Shown: piece by piece, positions 41,598 to 50,203 of the stretch
Position numbering within the stretch: position 1 is the stretch's first letter
Layout of the letters: every line of letters begins with the position of its first letter
NCBI RefSeq assembly: GCF_001957125.1
Contig: NZ_MPHJ01000008.1
Coordinates: 1-64,000, forward strand
Direction of reading: 5' to 3'
Length of the DNA: 64,000 nucleotides
Source of the DNA: Shewanella sp. UCD-KL12
GTDB lineage: Bacteria; Pseudomonadota; Gammaproteobacteria; Enterobacterales; Shewanellaceae
Position numbers and translations under genes: made by a program
The notes under the pieces: model-generated
What the model was told of the DNA's origin: nothing
Seen by the model: the letters and a program-made list of their open reading frames with translations, nothing else
Databases searched by the model: none

Positions 41598-43994
41598 TTA
41601 TTCTTTTATATAGGGGAGAGTGACCAGAATCTCAACCCCTGAGTGTTTTGAACTATTCAGTTTATCTGAGCTTTTGCTCGTGGGTATAAGATCTTTAGCC
41701 TTAATCGTCCCTTGATGAAAGTCGGTTATGAGCCGCGCAATATACAGACCTAAACCAAGATGAGGTTTATCTTGTGCTTTTTGTTGACGAACAGAGACCA
41801 TGGACTCAAAGATCTGTTCAGCCATTTTCTCAGGCAGAACCGGGCCAAAGTTAGCTATGCTCAGCTCAGCTTGTTTATTTTTCACCACAAGAGAGACAGT
41901 GATCGGCGTGTTGTCTTTGCTGAACTCCATGGCGTTTGCAATGAGTTTGTCCATTAACTGAGCGATATACTCTGGTACCCCACTCATAGTCAAAGGGTCC
42001 TCAGTGATATCAGTAACAAACTCGATATCGGGGTAGGTCAGTTGATAACCTTGCATACAACCAGAAACAACTTTTGATAGTGGGAATATATCCATTTCAG
42101 CTTTAGATAGGCTTTCTTCTAGGCGTGTGGCTTCACTCATATTGTTGAGGATCATATTAAGCCTGCTCACTCCCTCTTCAGCCCGCTCCACGTACTTTCT
42201 CGTATCTTTGTCTAACTGTTGTAGGCTTAAATGTTCGAGCGAAGATCTAACTACCGCAACCGGTGTTCTTAACTCATGGGATAAGCGTGAAGACATATTC
42301 TCTAAGTAATGGGTATATTGACCTAAGCGGCTGACAATGCTTGAAAAGCTTCTTGAAAGGTCACCTATCTCATCTCTGACTTCAGAGCCTTGAATTGACT
42401 TTCTAATTCGCCCTTGGCTATCGATGGCCTCTTCCGCTTCATCCCTTAACTTTCTGATCCGACTTGAAATACTCGATGCAAAAAAGAATAGGGCTAAAGT
42501 TCCCATACTCATAATGGTAAGAATGACGTTAAAGAGTTTTTCTAGCGCCTTGTTTCTTAAGGTGCGAATACCATGTGTCGTCTCTTCGGCAATAACGACT
42601 CCCATCACTTTATCATCAATCCATATAGGGCTAGCTGCCGCGAGTATGACGGCTTTGTTATCTGGCGTTAAGCGCCAGGTAGAGCCTTGTTTACCAGAAA
42701 GGGCATTCTTAATGTGACTACCTTCCAGTACTGTAGAGTCCTGCAGTGAGTCAATAAAGTCTTTCGGTGGTGTCGTGAGAATTTTGTAGTAAAAACGGTG
42801 TAGGTAGTCGCGTTTAAAGCGCCCCCAGAAGGTTTCATCAGGCTTTTCTTGAACTGTGCGAGTCCAAACACTGCTACTGGTTCTGATATCTCCAGATTTT
42901 GCCAGAACACGCCCATGCTTATCGACTACCCAAATGCGCGAGCTGTTATGGCTCATACCTTTGATGATACTTTCAATTTCAGGGGAGGGGACTAAGACAG
43001 TACCTAAGTTTTCTACATCATCGATTGCAGAGGTGCCGACGATGGCGTCAAGTGAGCGTGTCTTACGATCATTAACATCATAGATAGCAAAACCAAGTTT
43101 ACTTCCTACCATATCAAGTGGAAGACGTATCTCAACGTTATATCCAACTTCTGTCTTTAGCCACTTGCCCTGAATTTTGAGCTCAGGAGTAACTGGCATT
43201 CTGCGTTTGGGGTTCTCTGGTAGCTCATAAGCACTTACCCAGCCATCTCTTTGGGTTGCTATTATATAGCGTTTAAACTTTCCATCAGGGGCGAGTGTTG
43301 CTATCGCCAGGTGATCATTAACATCAATTTTTAAGCTGTTCGTTCCACGGTAGATAACACTAGGATCGGTGACTTCGAAAAATGCGTATAGAAAGCCCCC
43401 ATATTTGCCTACCATATGGTTAAAGCTAATATTGAGAGGCATGTCTGCTGATGCTTTAAAGATCTGATGGCCCTCACCGTAGTTGATACTACGGTGGCGG
43501 TACTGAGCCCAATCATGGAGCTTTCCATCGAGTTGGATAGCACCTGCAAGTGGGTAAGCATAGAGATCGCGCCCTTGCTCTACTTGGGTTAAAAAGCTGG
43601 CTTGTATATCGAATAAATTTGGCCGTTCATGAAGCGCCGTTGCTAGGGCCTGGGTTGTTCCTTCAAGTGTCTTCTCTTGTCCGTATCTGAGGTACTTTTC
43701 CATCTCCCAGACATATTGATAGCCCAGCCAAGGTAGGCAGAGTAAAAACAGCGATAAAATGGCCACTTTAGACCTGAGCCCAACAGGTGGATGAAAGCTA
43801 ACAATTTTCTCTTTAACTAACAACAATACTTCCGCAATGACCTTAAGTGCGCTAAAAACGGCAGGCGGGGTCACTGAACTCAAGAAACTTGTCACCTTGA
43901 AGTAACCACGTTTCATCACACTTTTTGACCGACTGGCTGCAAAGTATGCGTACAGGGCGAATTTAGCTTTGAAATCAAAAAGGCGTTTTATCAA
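41598..43994 (-). CDS. pdsS: Dedicated sortase system sensor histidine kinase (PdsS)
   Basis: This protein of up to 798 residues resembles the proteobacterial dedicated sortase system kinase (TIGR03785). A membrane helix lies at about 72-92 and another at about 485-505. The periplasmic part between them includes a CBM9/DOMON-like domain (about 125-310: IQLDGKLHDWAQY, YAFFEVTD, VEIRLPLDMVGSKLGFAIYD). HAMP-like sequence, HisKA (SHELRTPVAVVRSSL) and HATPase (N-box ANAMEFSKD, GLGLYIARLI) follow. The start is uncertain: the TTG at 43994 is weak, and ATG at 43916 would give 772 residues. pdsR lies 67 bp upstream on the same strand. Confidence 0.9.
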   Translation of the reverse strand: MIKRLFDFKAKFALYAYFAASRSKSVMKRGYFKVTSFLSSVTPPAVFSALKVIAEVLLLVKEKIVSFHPPVGLRSKVAILSLFLLCLPWLGYQYVWEMEKYLRYGQEKTLEGTTQALATALHERPNLFDIQASFLTQVEQGRDLYAYPLAGAIQLDGKLHDWAQYRHRSINYGEGHQIFKASADMPLNISFNHMVGKYGGFLYAFFEVTDPSVIYRGTNSLKIDVNDHLAIATLAPDGKFKRYIIATQRDGWVSAYELPENPKRRMPVTPELKIQGKWLKTEVGYNVEIRLPLDMVGSKLGFAIYDVNDRKTRSLDAIVGTSAIDDVENLGTVLVPSPEIESIIKGMSHNSSRIWVVDKHGRVLAKSGDIRTSSSVWTRTVQEKPDETFWGRFKRDYLHRFYYKILTTPPKDFIDSLQDSTVLEGSHIKNALSGKQGSTWRLTPDNKAVILAAASPIWIDDKVMGVVIAEETTHGIRTLRNKALEKLFNVILTIMSMGTLALFFFASSISSRIRKLRDEAEEAIDSQGRIRKSIQGSEVRDEIGDLSRSFSSIVSRLGQYTHYLENMSSRLSHELRTPVAVVRSSLEHLSLQQLDKDTRKYVERAEEGVSRLNMILNNMSEATRLEESLSKAEMDIFPLSKVVSGCMQGYQLTYPDIEFVTDITEDPLTMSGVPEYIAQLMDKLIANAMEFSKDNTPITVSLVVKNKQAELSIANFGPVLPEKMAEQIFESMVSVRQQKAQDKPHLGLGLYIARLITDFHQGTIKAKDLIPTSKSSDKLNSSKHSGVEILVTLPYIKE

Positions 43995-44061
43995 AAGTTT
44001 TACTCAAAAGCAGAATTAAAAGGTGTTTCAACCTTAGTGGAATACCTTGCTGTTTTAGCTG

Positions 44062-44754
44062 TTAGCTCTGGGGATCCCAGCGATAACCCATTCCATATAC
44101 TGTGTCTATACAATCAAAGTTAGCATCGAGTGCTAGGAATTTCTTCCTGATCCGTTTTACATGTGAAGTGATTGTACTGTCATCAACAAAAATCTTCGCT
44201 TCTTGCATGAGTTCTTGACGACTTCTCACATGGCCAGGCCTTTTAGCTAGGGCATGTACCATCCAGAATTCAGTCACCGTCAGTTCAATTGACAGCTGGT
44301 TCCAACTTACCTGCATTCTATTGACGTCAATGAGTAGTTTATCTCTTTCAAGCAGGTTGTCATCAGCCGCTTCTACACCTTGCAATTCTGAGCGGCGAAA
44401 TAGGGCTGCTAATCGCGCGATTAAGTGGGGGAAACTGACATCTTTACTTAAATAATCATCAGCGCCTAATCTTAGGCCGCAAACAGTATCAAAGTCGCTG
44501 TCTCTAGCGGTCAAAAAAATGATGGGTAATTTACTCGACATGGCTCTGAGAGACTGACAAAGCGTAAAGCCTCCATCAATTTCATCTTCAAGGCCAATAT
44601 CAATGATAGCGAGATCGGGTAGGCGAGTGGCAAAAGCTTGCATTGCCTGTGGGCGGTTAGCATAAGCTTGAACACTATAGCCTTGTTGCTGTAGTACTTC
44701 TTTGTAGTTTTCGCGAATAGCAACTTCATCTTCTACTATAGCAATTCGTTTCAT
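44062..44754 (-). CDS. pdsR: Dedicated sortase system response regulator (PdsR)
   Basis: This 230-residue OmpR/PhoB-type regulator corresponds to TIGR03787. The receiver domain starts MKRIAIVEDEVAIRENY, and the phospho-acceptor Asp is in LAIIDIGLEDE. The winged-helix DNA-binding domain is at about 130-228 (ELTVTEFWMVHALAKRPG, VDDSTITSHVKRIRKKF). ATG at 44754 is preferred; the frame extends 10 codons further to 44784. With PdsS it should control the divergent sortase operon. Confidence 0.92.
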   Translation of the reverse strand: MKRIAIVEDEVAIRENYKEVLQQQGYSVQAYANRPQAMQAFATRLPDLAIIDIGLEDEIDGGFTLCQSLRAMSSKLPIIFLTARDSDFDTVCGLRLGADDYLSKDVSFPHLIARLAALFRRSELQGVEAADDNLLERDKLLIDVNRMQVSWNQLSIELTVTEFWMVHALAKRPGHVRSRQELMQEAKIFVDDSTITSHVKRIRKKFLALDANFDCIDTVYGMGYRWDPQS

Positions 44755-44885
44755 GGCGCAGCATCTTCCCAAATAGTCATTCAACAGTGATAAACAGTGG
44801 CTATATCTGCAAGCCTCTCTGTTTGAATGAGACTATACAGCAAAACTTAGCAGTGAGAAGCGAAGATAAGACATTGCCTTTTTAT

Positions 44886-44927
44886 TGCCACAATTGATAC
44901 CTGTAATGCCACTTTTCATCCCTGTCA
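44886..44927. promoter_or_regulatory. 21-bp direct repeat in the pdsR/pdsO divergent promoter
   Basis: Two units begin at 44886 and 44907: TGCCACAATTGATACCTGTA and TGCCACTTTTCATCCCTGTC, identical at about 16 of 21 positions. An additional ATTGCC half lies at 44873-44878. Tandem repeats with a period of about two helical turns are typical of OmpR/PhoB-type sites, so this is a candidate PdsR binding site. Confidence 0.6.
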
Positions 44928-45024
44928 AAGTCATCTCCGTGGGGTTTAATTCAATTATCGAAACGAGATGATTCATCTTGTTGACTCACTCATTTGTACG
45001 TTAATGCTAATAGGGATAGAGAAT

Positions 45025-45756
45025 ATGAAAAAACAGATTATAGCCGTGCTAGTGGTAAGCTCACTAATGATTTCCAAGGCAGGTTTTGCAGCTGAAGCAG
45101 AAAACCAGAGAGAGCATAACGAAGAGTTAATTGGTGTGAGTTCAGGCATTGTGCTTGGCGCTGTAGTTGGCGGGCCAGTAGGAGCCATTATTGGCGCATT
45201 CACTGGGGGGATTATTGGTAAGTCTGTCGGAGATGAAGCAGAGATAAAGCATCAGCAAGCCAAGTTAAGCGAGCAGGAAGTCACGATAACGCAGCTTAAT
45301 GTAGATCAACAATCACTCGCTCTTTTAACCAATCAATATGAGTCAGCTCAAGACGAGCTTATCGCACTCAAGCAAGCCAGAGATCAAAAGCTCACAGAGC
45401 TTGAACTTAATATTCAGTTTAAAACAGGTTCATCTCAGCTAGAAAATCATTTTCAACCTCAGTTAGATGAGTTGGCGAGTGCTATGGCGTTATCCCAAGA
45501 GCTGAGATTAGACCTGACAGGCTATGCCGATCGTCGAGGGGAGTCGACTTACAATCAAGCGCTGTCAGAGCAACGAGTTGCTGAAGTAAAAAGTTATCTA
45601 GTGGCCAAAGGGGTTGAGGAGCAGCGCCTTGATTTTAGAGCTTATGGCGCAACAGCACCAATTAGCGATGAACAAAGCTTTGAAAATGATTTTTTTGATC
45701 GCCGCGTCACCATCAAGTTTGTCACAGAAGATGCAGCCTTAGCAGCTAACCACTAA
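45025..45756 (+). CDS. pdsO: Sortase-system OmpA family protein (PdsO)
   Basis: ATG at 45025 (MKKQIIAVLVVSS) opens a signal peptide ending near AGFA/AEA; the longer frame from 44968 is not supported. The 243-residue protein has a glycine zipper (about 36-72: GAVVGGPVGAIIGAFTGGII), a short coiled coil (about 80-130) and an OmpA-like peptidoglycan-binding domain (135-238: LDLTGYADRRGESTYNQ, LSEQRVAEVK). It corresponds to TIGR03789, and is thought to attach to peptidoglycan and the outer membrane near the sortase target. It is first in the operon, 27 bp before the target gene. Confidence 0.9.
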   Translation: MKKQIIAVLVVSSLMISKAGFAAEAENQREHNEELIGVSSGIVLGAVVGGPVGAIIGAFTGGIIGKSVGDEAEIKHQQAKLSEQEVTITQLNVDQQSLALLTNQYESAQDELIALKQARDQKLTELELNIQFKTGSSQLENHFQPQLDELASAMALSQELRLDLTGYADRRGESTYNQALSEQRVAEVKSYLVAKGVEEQRLDFRAYGATAPISDEQSFENDFFDRRVTIKFVTEDAALAANH

Positions 45757-45783
45757 ACAGGTTTCATGGTAAAGGAATATAAT

Positions 45784-48042
45784 ATGAACGCTGAGTTTAG
45801 GCAAAATCATCACTCCCCCCTTTGGGGGAGGGTGTTATCTTTTACGTTGCTGGCTTATATGATTTTTTCAAGTGATCAGGTCATTGCCAATGAAGATACA
45901 GAAGTCACCCAAGGAAGTTTTATTTATCAGCATATTGGCGATGATGAAAAGCATACAGCGCTAGCTTTGCATACTGATGTTGAGATGAACGTGTCTGGCT
46001 GGCTTAATCGTGTGTCAGTTAAACAGACTTTTAACAATGACACTGAACATTGGATCAATGGTGATTATGTCTTCCCATTACCCCATGACGCCGCTGTAGA
46101 TTATATGAGGCTGAAAGTCGGTGACCGAGTGATAGAGGGGCAAGTAAAAACACGCAATGAAGCAAGAAAGTCGTTTCAAGCTGCCAAAGATTCAGGGAAT
46201 CGTGCGAGTTTAATTGAACAAACACGTGCAAACATCTTTACTACTTCAGTCGCTAACTTAGCACCTCATGAGACGTTAGTTGTTGAGATCAACTATCAGG
46301 AGCTAGTCAGATTTGAAAAAGGGGAGTTTAGTCTTAGGTTTCCTATGCTGGTTAACCCTAGATACTCTCCAAACCGTCAAGCACGAAGTGGTTTAAATGA
46401 GCCTAAAAGCCTTAATCAGCGAGTTACTCAGTCAACTGCTGGGCGTTTTAAGGATTATGTTGCTTCAAGGTTTAGCTCGGTCGATGCAGGACCTAAAGTG
46501 AACATAGATATTTCACTTGACGCTGGAGCGGAACTTGCTCAGATCAGTAGCCCCTACCATGACATTGAGAGCTTGCCATTATCATCGTCTCGATATCAAG
46601 TTCAACTCACGAGTGAAACGATAGCGAATCGGGATTTTGTACTTAAGTGGAAACCCATAGAAACAGGTGAGCCACTCGCTGCCATTTATGCTCAAGAGGG
46701 GCAAACACACTCAACTAAACTGAGTGCGGAACATGTAGAAAGTGACTATGGGTTACTCATGATTGTTCCCCCTGAGCTCGGTAAGCATAACAACAAGGTT
46801 GCTAGAGAGTTAATTTTGGTTATCGACACGTCAGGCTCAATGTCAGGTGAAGCGATTGAACAAGCCAAAAAAGCGATGGTCTTTGCGTTGGCAGGCCTTG
46901 GGAGTAAAGATATCTTCAATATTATTGAATTTAACTCTTCAGTCAACTTGCTAGCAGATCATGCGATTAATGCGACAGCGGCCAATATCGGTAGGGCAAA
47001 TCAATTTATTCGCGGCCTAAGTGCTAATGGTGGGACTGAAATGGCTTTAGCATTAAGGCAAGCATTGGCCGATACCCCAGCGGAACCTTCGCTGTTTGAT
47101 GATCAAAACCTCGACGCTATAAATAGGTTAAAGCAAGTGCTATTTATGACGGATGGTGCAGTGACCAATGAAAGGGAGCTATTTAGTTACATCGAAGAGC
47201 ATATTGGCGGCGCGAGATTATTCACTATCGGGATTGGCTCGGCGCCAAACTCATACTTTATGCAAAGAGCCGCTGAGTTTGGCAGAGGAACATTTACCTA
47301 TATTGGAAAGCTCGATGAGGTGCAGAGTAAACTAGAGTCACTACTGTATAAAGTAGAACACCCTCAGGTAACAGATATTGAACTGTATTATGCAGATGGC
47401 ACCATTCCAGATCACTGGCCAGCTAACATTCCAGATCTGTATGCAAATGAGCCATTACTCGTGGCCATAAAAATGAAACCTAAAATATTTTCTGCAGTCG
47501 CTTCAGAATTGGTTGTAACAGGCAATATCGGTGAGCAGTACTGGCAAAGGAGCCTCTCACTGACAGATCGCCAGCAAGCTGCTGGGTTAGATCTCTTGTG
47601 GGCAAGAAAACAGATCGCAGCACTAGATATGAGCAAGGATGGGGTTAATGACTCGAGAATAAAAAAACAGATAACAGCATTGGCACTCAATTATCATTTA
47701 GTGAGCCAATATACCAGTTTAGTCGCTGTGGATATGAGCTCACAGAAGCACCCGTCAGTGGTTTCAAACAGTGCAAGTGTTATTCGAGCTATTCCTCATG
47801 GCTGGCAAACTAGTTTAGGAAAAATGCCGCAAACAGGTGGTGATAGTCGTTTACTCATGATGATCGGCATGATACTGCTTGGTTTAGGTTTGGCTTATAT
47901 CGCCAGCTTTGGGCTAGATAGAGCGACAACCTTAGGTATTTACCGTTCACTACTGGAGTCTCATAGAGATAAGTCTAAACATTTAACCTCAAACAGTTTC
48001 AATGAAGCAATTAACAGCCCAAGCGCTGGCTATAAATCATGA
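45784..48042 (+). CDS. Marine proteobacterial sortase target protein (VIT and VWA domains)
   Basis: ATG at 45784 has AAGGA at 45772-45776. The 752-residue product has a signal peptide (about 1-36), a VIT domain (about 45-175), a VWA domain (about 340-515) with the MIDAS motif DTSGS at 348-352, GGTEM and MTDGAV, then a beta domain. The C-terminus carries the sorting signal MPQTG at 681-685, a hydrophobic segment (about 690-712) and an unusual tail of about 40 residues to Ser752. It matches TIGR03788. Its stop overlaps the sortase start by 4 bp (ATGA). The sorting motif has Met where Leu is usual. Confidence 0.92.
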   Translation: MNAEFRQNHHSPLWGRVLSFTLLAYMIFSSDQVIANEDTEVTQGSFIYQHIGDDEKHTALALHTDVEMNVSGWLNRVSVKQTFNNDTEHWINGDYVFPLPHDAAVDYMRLKVGDRVIEGQVKTRNEARKSFQAAKDSGNRASLIEQTRANIFTTSVANLAPHETLVVEINYQELVRFEKGEFSLRFPMLVNPRYSPNRQARSGLNEPKSLNQRVTQSTAGRFKDYVASRFSSVDAGPKVNIDISLDAGAELAQISSPYHDIESLPLSSSRYQVQLTSETIANRDFVLKWKPIETGEPLAAIYAQEGQTHSTKLSAEHVESDYGLLMIVPPELGKHNNKVARELILVIDTSGSMSGEAIEQAKKAMVFALAGLGSKDIFNIIEFNSSVNLLADHAINATAANIGRANQFIRGLSANGGTEMALALRQALADTPAEPSLFDDQNLDAINRLKQVLFMTDGAVTNERELFSYIEEHIGGARLFTIGIGSAPNSYFMQRAAEFGRGTFTYIGKLDEVQSKLESLLYKVEHPQVTDIELYYADGTIPDHWPANIPDLYANEPLLVAIKMKPKIFSAVASELVVTGNIGEQYWQRSLSLTDRQQAAGLDLLWARKQIAALDMSKDGVNDSRIKKQITALALNYHLVSQYTSLVAVDMSSQKHPSVVSNSASVIRAIPHGWQTSLGKMPQTGGDSRLLMMIGMILLGLGLAYIASFGLDRATTLGIYRSLLESHRDKSKHLTSNSFNEAINSPSAGYKS

Positions 48043-48638
48043 ACACAGTCAAAGCTAACTTAAGGATATTGGCAGTTATTGCTGTTCTTGTTGGGATAGC
48101 ATTAGTTGTAAAAGGAGGGTATATGCAAGCTAAAGCACACTTTGCTCAGTTTCTTATTCAGCAAGCCTGGCAACAGACTTTAATCGATCAAAAACCTCAT
48201 AAACCCTGGAGTTGGGCAGATACTTATCCGGTGGCTAAATTAACTTTGTTAGCTGACGGAGGAGAAGGTAAATATAGAAAGAGTGAGCCTTTATATGTCT
48301 TGTCTGGTGCATCGGGGCGAAACTTAGCTTTTGGTCCCGCTACGCTCGATGGGGCGGGATTAGACGCTTTTGAGGGAAGTAGGGTAATTGCAGGGCACAA
48401 TGATACCCATTTCTCTATTTTAAATGGGATAAAACCAGGTCAAAAAATTAATATTCAAAGTGCTGATGAGCATGAACAGTTGTTTAGAGTGACATCGACT
48501 CAAATAGTGCATGAGTCAGATGTTTATCAGTTGGAGCCTATTCACTCACAGCAATTGACATTGATCACTTGCTATCCATTTAATCGATTGGAATCTAACG
48601 GTGCTCTACGTCTTCTCGTTAAGGCGGTACCGGTATGA
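48039..48638 (+). CDS. Class GN (marine) sortase
   Basis: This 199-residue membrane-anchored transpeptidase should cut the sorting signal of the gene just upstream. It has one N-terminal helix (about 8-28). The sortase catalytic triad is visible: His120 (VIAGHNDTHF), Cys178 (LTLITCYPF) and Arg191 (GALRLLVKA). The size, Gram-negative context and operon match TIGR03784. It overlaps the target gene by 4 bp, so translation is coupled. Confidence 0.93.
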   Translation: MNTVKANLRILAVIAVLVGIALVVKGGYMQAKAHFAQFLIQQAWQQTLIDQKPHKPWSWADTYPVAKLTLLADGGEGKYRKSEPLYVLSGASGRNLAFGPATLDGAGLDAFEGSRVIAGHNDTHFSILNGIKPGQKINIQSADEHEQLFRVTSTQIVHESDVYQLEPIHSQQLTLITCYPFNRLESNGALRLLVKAVPV

Positions 48639-48652
48639 GACTATGAGTTTTC

Positions 48653-48700
48653 GCGACATACTAAAATAACTTTTTGTGTGAGTTATCCTATATATGTCGC
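48653..48700. repeat. Long imperfect hairpin after the sortase gene
   Basis: GCGACATA (48653-48660) and TATGTCGC (48693-48700) enclose further pairing (ATAACT with AGTTAT). It may end the pds operon or be a scattered repeat; no T-run follows directly. Confidence 0.5.
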
Positions 48701-48777
48701 TTCTGTACGACCTGGGTTTATGTAATTTGATTTGGGAGCATTGTAAATAGAATTAGTTAGAAATAACCGAGATTATG

Positions 48778-49803
48778 TTAACTAGACATTGGCATCACAC
48801 GGTTTCGTCCTAGGCGCTTTGCTTCGTACATTAACGCATCTGCTTTTTCTATTAGCTGGCTAGTGCCAAGTTTTTTATTCCATTGGGCTACGCCAAAAGA
48901 GGCTGTGATGTTATTAATTCGAACATCCTTTCTCCTATCTTTTAATGAGACCTTCTCTAAACCACGTCTCATTGCCTCAGCTAAGTGACGGGCAGCACTT
49001 AGTTGGCTGTTAGGAACGATAACAGCAAACTCTTCACCGCCATAACGGTAGAGCTTTACCCCGTCTCTACAAGCTTCTTGTAATCGTTTCGCTACAGCTT
49101 TAAGTACCTGATCACCAAGTAAGTGGCCATAGTTGTCATTGAAAGCTTTAAAGTGATCGATATCGATTAAAATGAGGCATAACCCATCAGGAGATTGGCT
49201 GAGTAAACCATCAATATCATTGTCAAATGCACGTCGGTTAAGCACGCCTGTAAGCGCATCATACAAAACATTATGCTCTGACTTGGCGAGCTGACTTTTT
49301 AACGCGTCTATCTCTTGCTGAGCCTTACTGAGTTGCCCAGTGAAATACTGCGTGCTTGAGCGAATATCCTCAGATTCTTTTACTAGGTTCCTGACAACGC
49401 CGAGTACTTTTTCAAGACTGACTCCCTCCTCTTCAATGCGATTAAGCTTTTCAAAATTACTATCGATACGATGCTGAAATTGAGTTGCATCGAGATTAGT
49501 ATCTTTGAGTGAATGAGAAAGCTCATTTGCCATAGCCTCAATATTTTGGCGCATATCTATGACATCTACTTCTGCGGGATCTGACACATATTCTCTGTAT
49601 AGAAGATCTGAGCTGACAGGGGGACAGGTACTGTGTTGTTCAATGATAGAATCTAGCTTTTTGTTGAGCTCTGGTGCTTGCTCTGAAACGTAAGTATACC
49701 AAAGCGCATAATTAGTGGGTGTCGTTGGAATTTGGTGCTTTAACATCAGAGGAACAGCTTTTTTTAAATTACTCGCTGCTTGTTTCATGATTTCTTTAGA
49801 CAT
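48778..49803 (-). CDS. Diguanylate cyclase, cytoplasmic (GGDEF)
   Basis: This 341-residue protein has no membrane helix. A helical N-terminal domain of about 170 residues (with PTTPTNYALWYTYVS) leads to a coiled coil and then GGDEF (about 178-338). The active site GGEEF is at 255-259, with ILIDIDHFKAFND holding metal ligands, so it should make cyclic di-GMP. The inhibitory I-site RxxD is not conserved (RDGV in its place). The N-terminal domain should be the sensory or dimerising part; I do not know its ligand. Confidence 0.9.
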   Translation of the reverse strand: MSKEIMKQAASNLKKAVPLMLKHQIPTTPTNYALWYTYVSEQAPELNKKLDSIIEQHSTCPPVSSDLLYREYVSDPAEVDVIDMRQNIEAMANELSHSLKDTNLDATQFQHRIDSNFEKLNRIEEEGVSLEKVLGVVRNLVKESEDIRSSTQYFTGQLSKAQQEIDALKSQLAKSEHNVLYDALTGVLNRRAFDNDIDGLLSQSPDGLCLILIDIDHFKAFNDNYGHLLGDQVLKAVAKRLQEACRDGVKLYRYGGEEFAVIVPNSQLSAARHLAEAMRRGLEKVSLKDRRKDVRINNITASFGVAQWNKKLGTSQLIEKADALMYEAKRLGRNRVMPMSS

Positions 49804-49890
49804 AAAGCTCCCCTGAGTGACAGGATAGAATTCAACTTGCTAACTGTGAGCATAGTTAATGATCCTATTGATGACCAATGAACAGAATTT

Positions 49891-50154
49891 ATACCAATCT
49901 GTATAAAATGTGGCCTCTCAGCGAGAGTTTAGCACTTCAGGGGCAAGGCAACGAGTGAAGAACATAGTTACTCTACGTTTAAGCTCGTTAACACAGCACC
50001 AGATGTGCTAAAACTCGCCTTTCAGGCGCTTCTTTGGCTGCCTACTTCTTCGTTGAATAACTTTACAAGGGAGCACCATTGCATCACTTATTCTCCTCGA
50101 ATTAGTTTACCAAAAATAGCGCTGAGAAGACCAATTACTTATGCAGACTGGTAT
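49891..50154. mobile_element. MITE-like non-coding element with terminal inverted repeats
   Basis: The ends ATACCAATCTGTATAA (49891-49906) and TTATGCAGACTGGTAT (50139-50154) are inverted repeats identical at 14 of 16 positions. The 264-bp interior has no credible gene and contains nested inverted repeats, such as GCGAGAGTTTAGCAC (49921-49935) with GTGCTAAAACTCGC (50005-50018). Most of the 400-bp gap between the cyclase and letB is this element. No clear target duplication is visible. Multi-copy elements of this look are known in Shewanella, from memory. Confidence 0.7.
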
Positions 50155-50203
50155 TACAAAGCCAGCAAATAGTGCTGGCTTTGGTATTCATGGCTGTTCT
50201 AAA

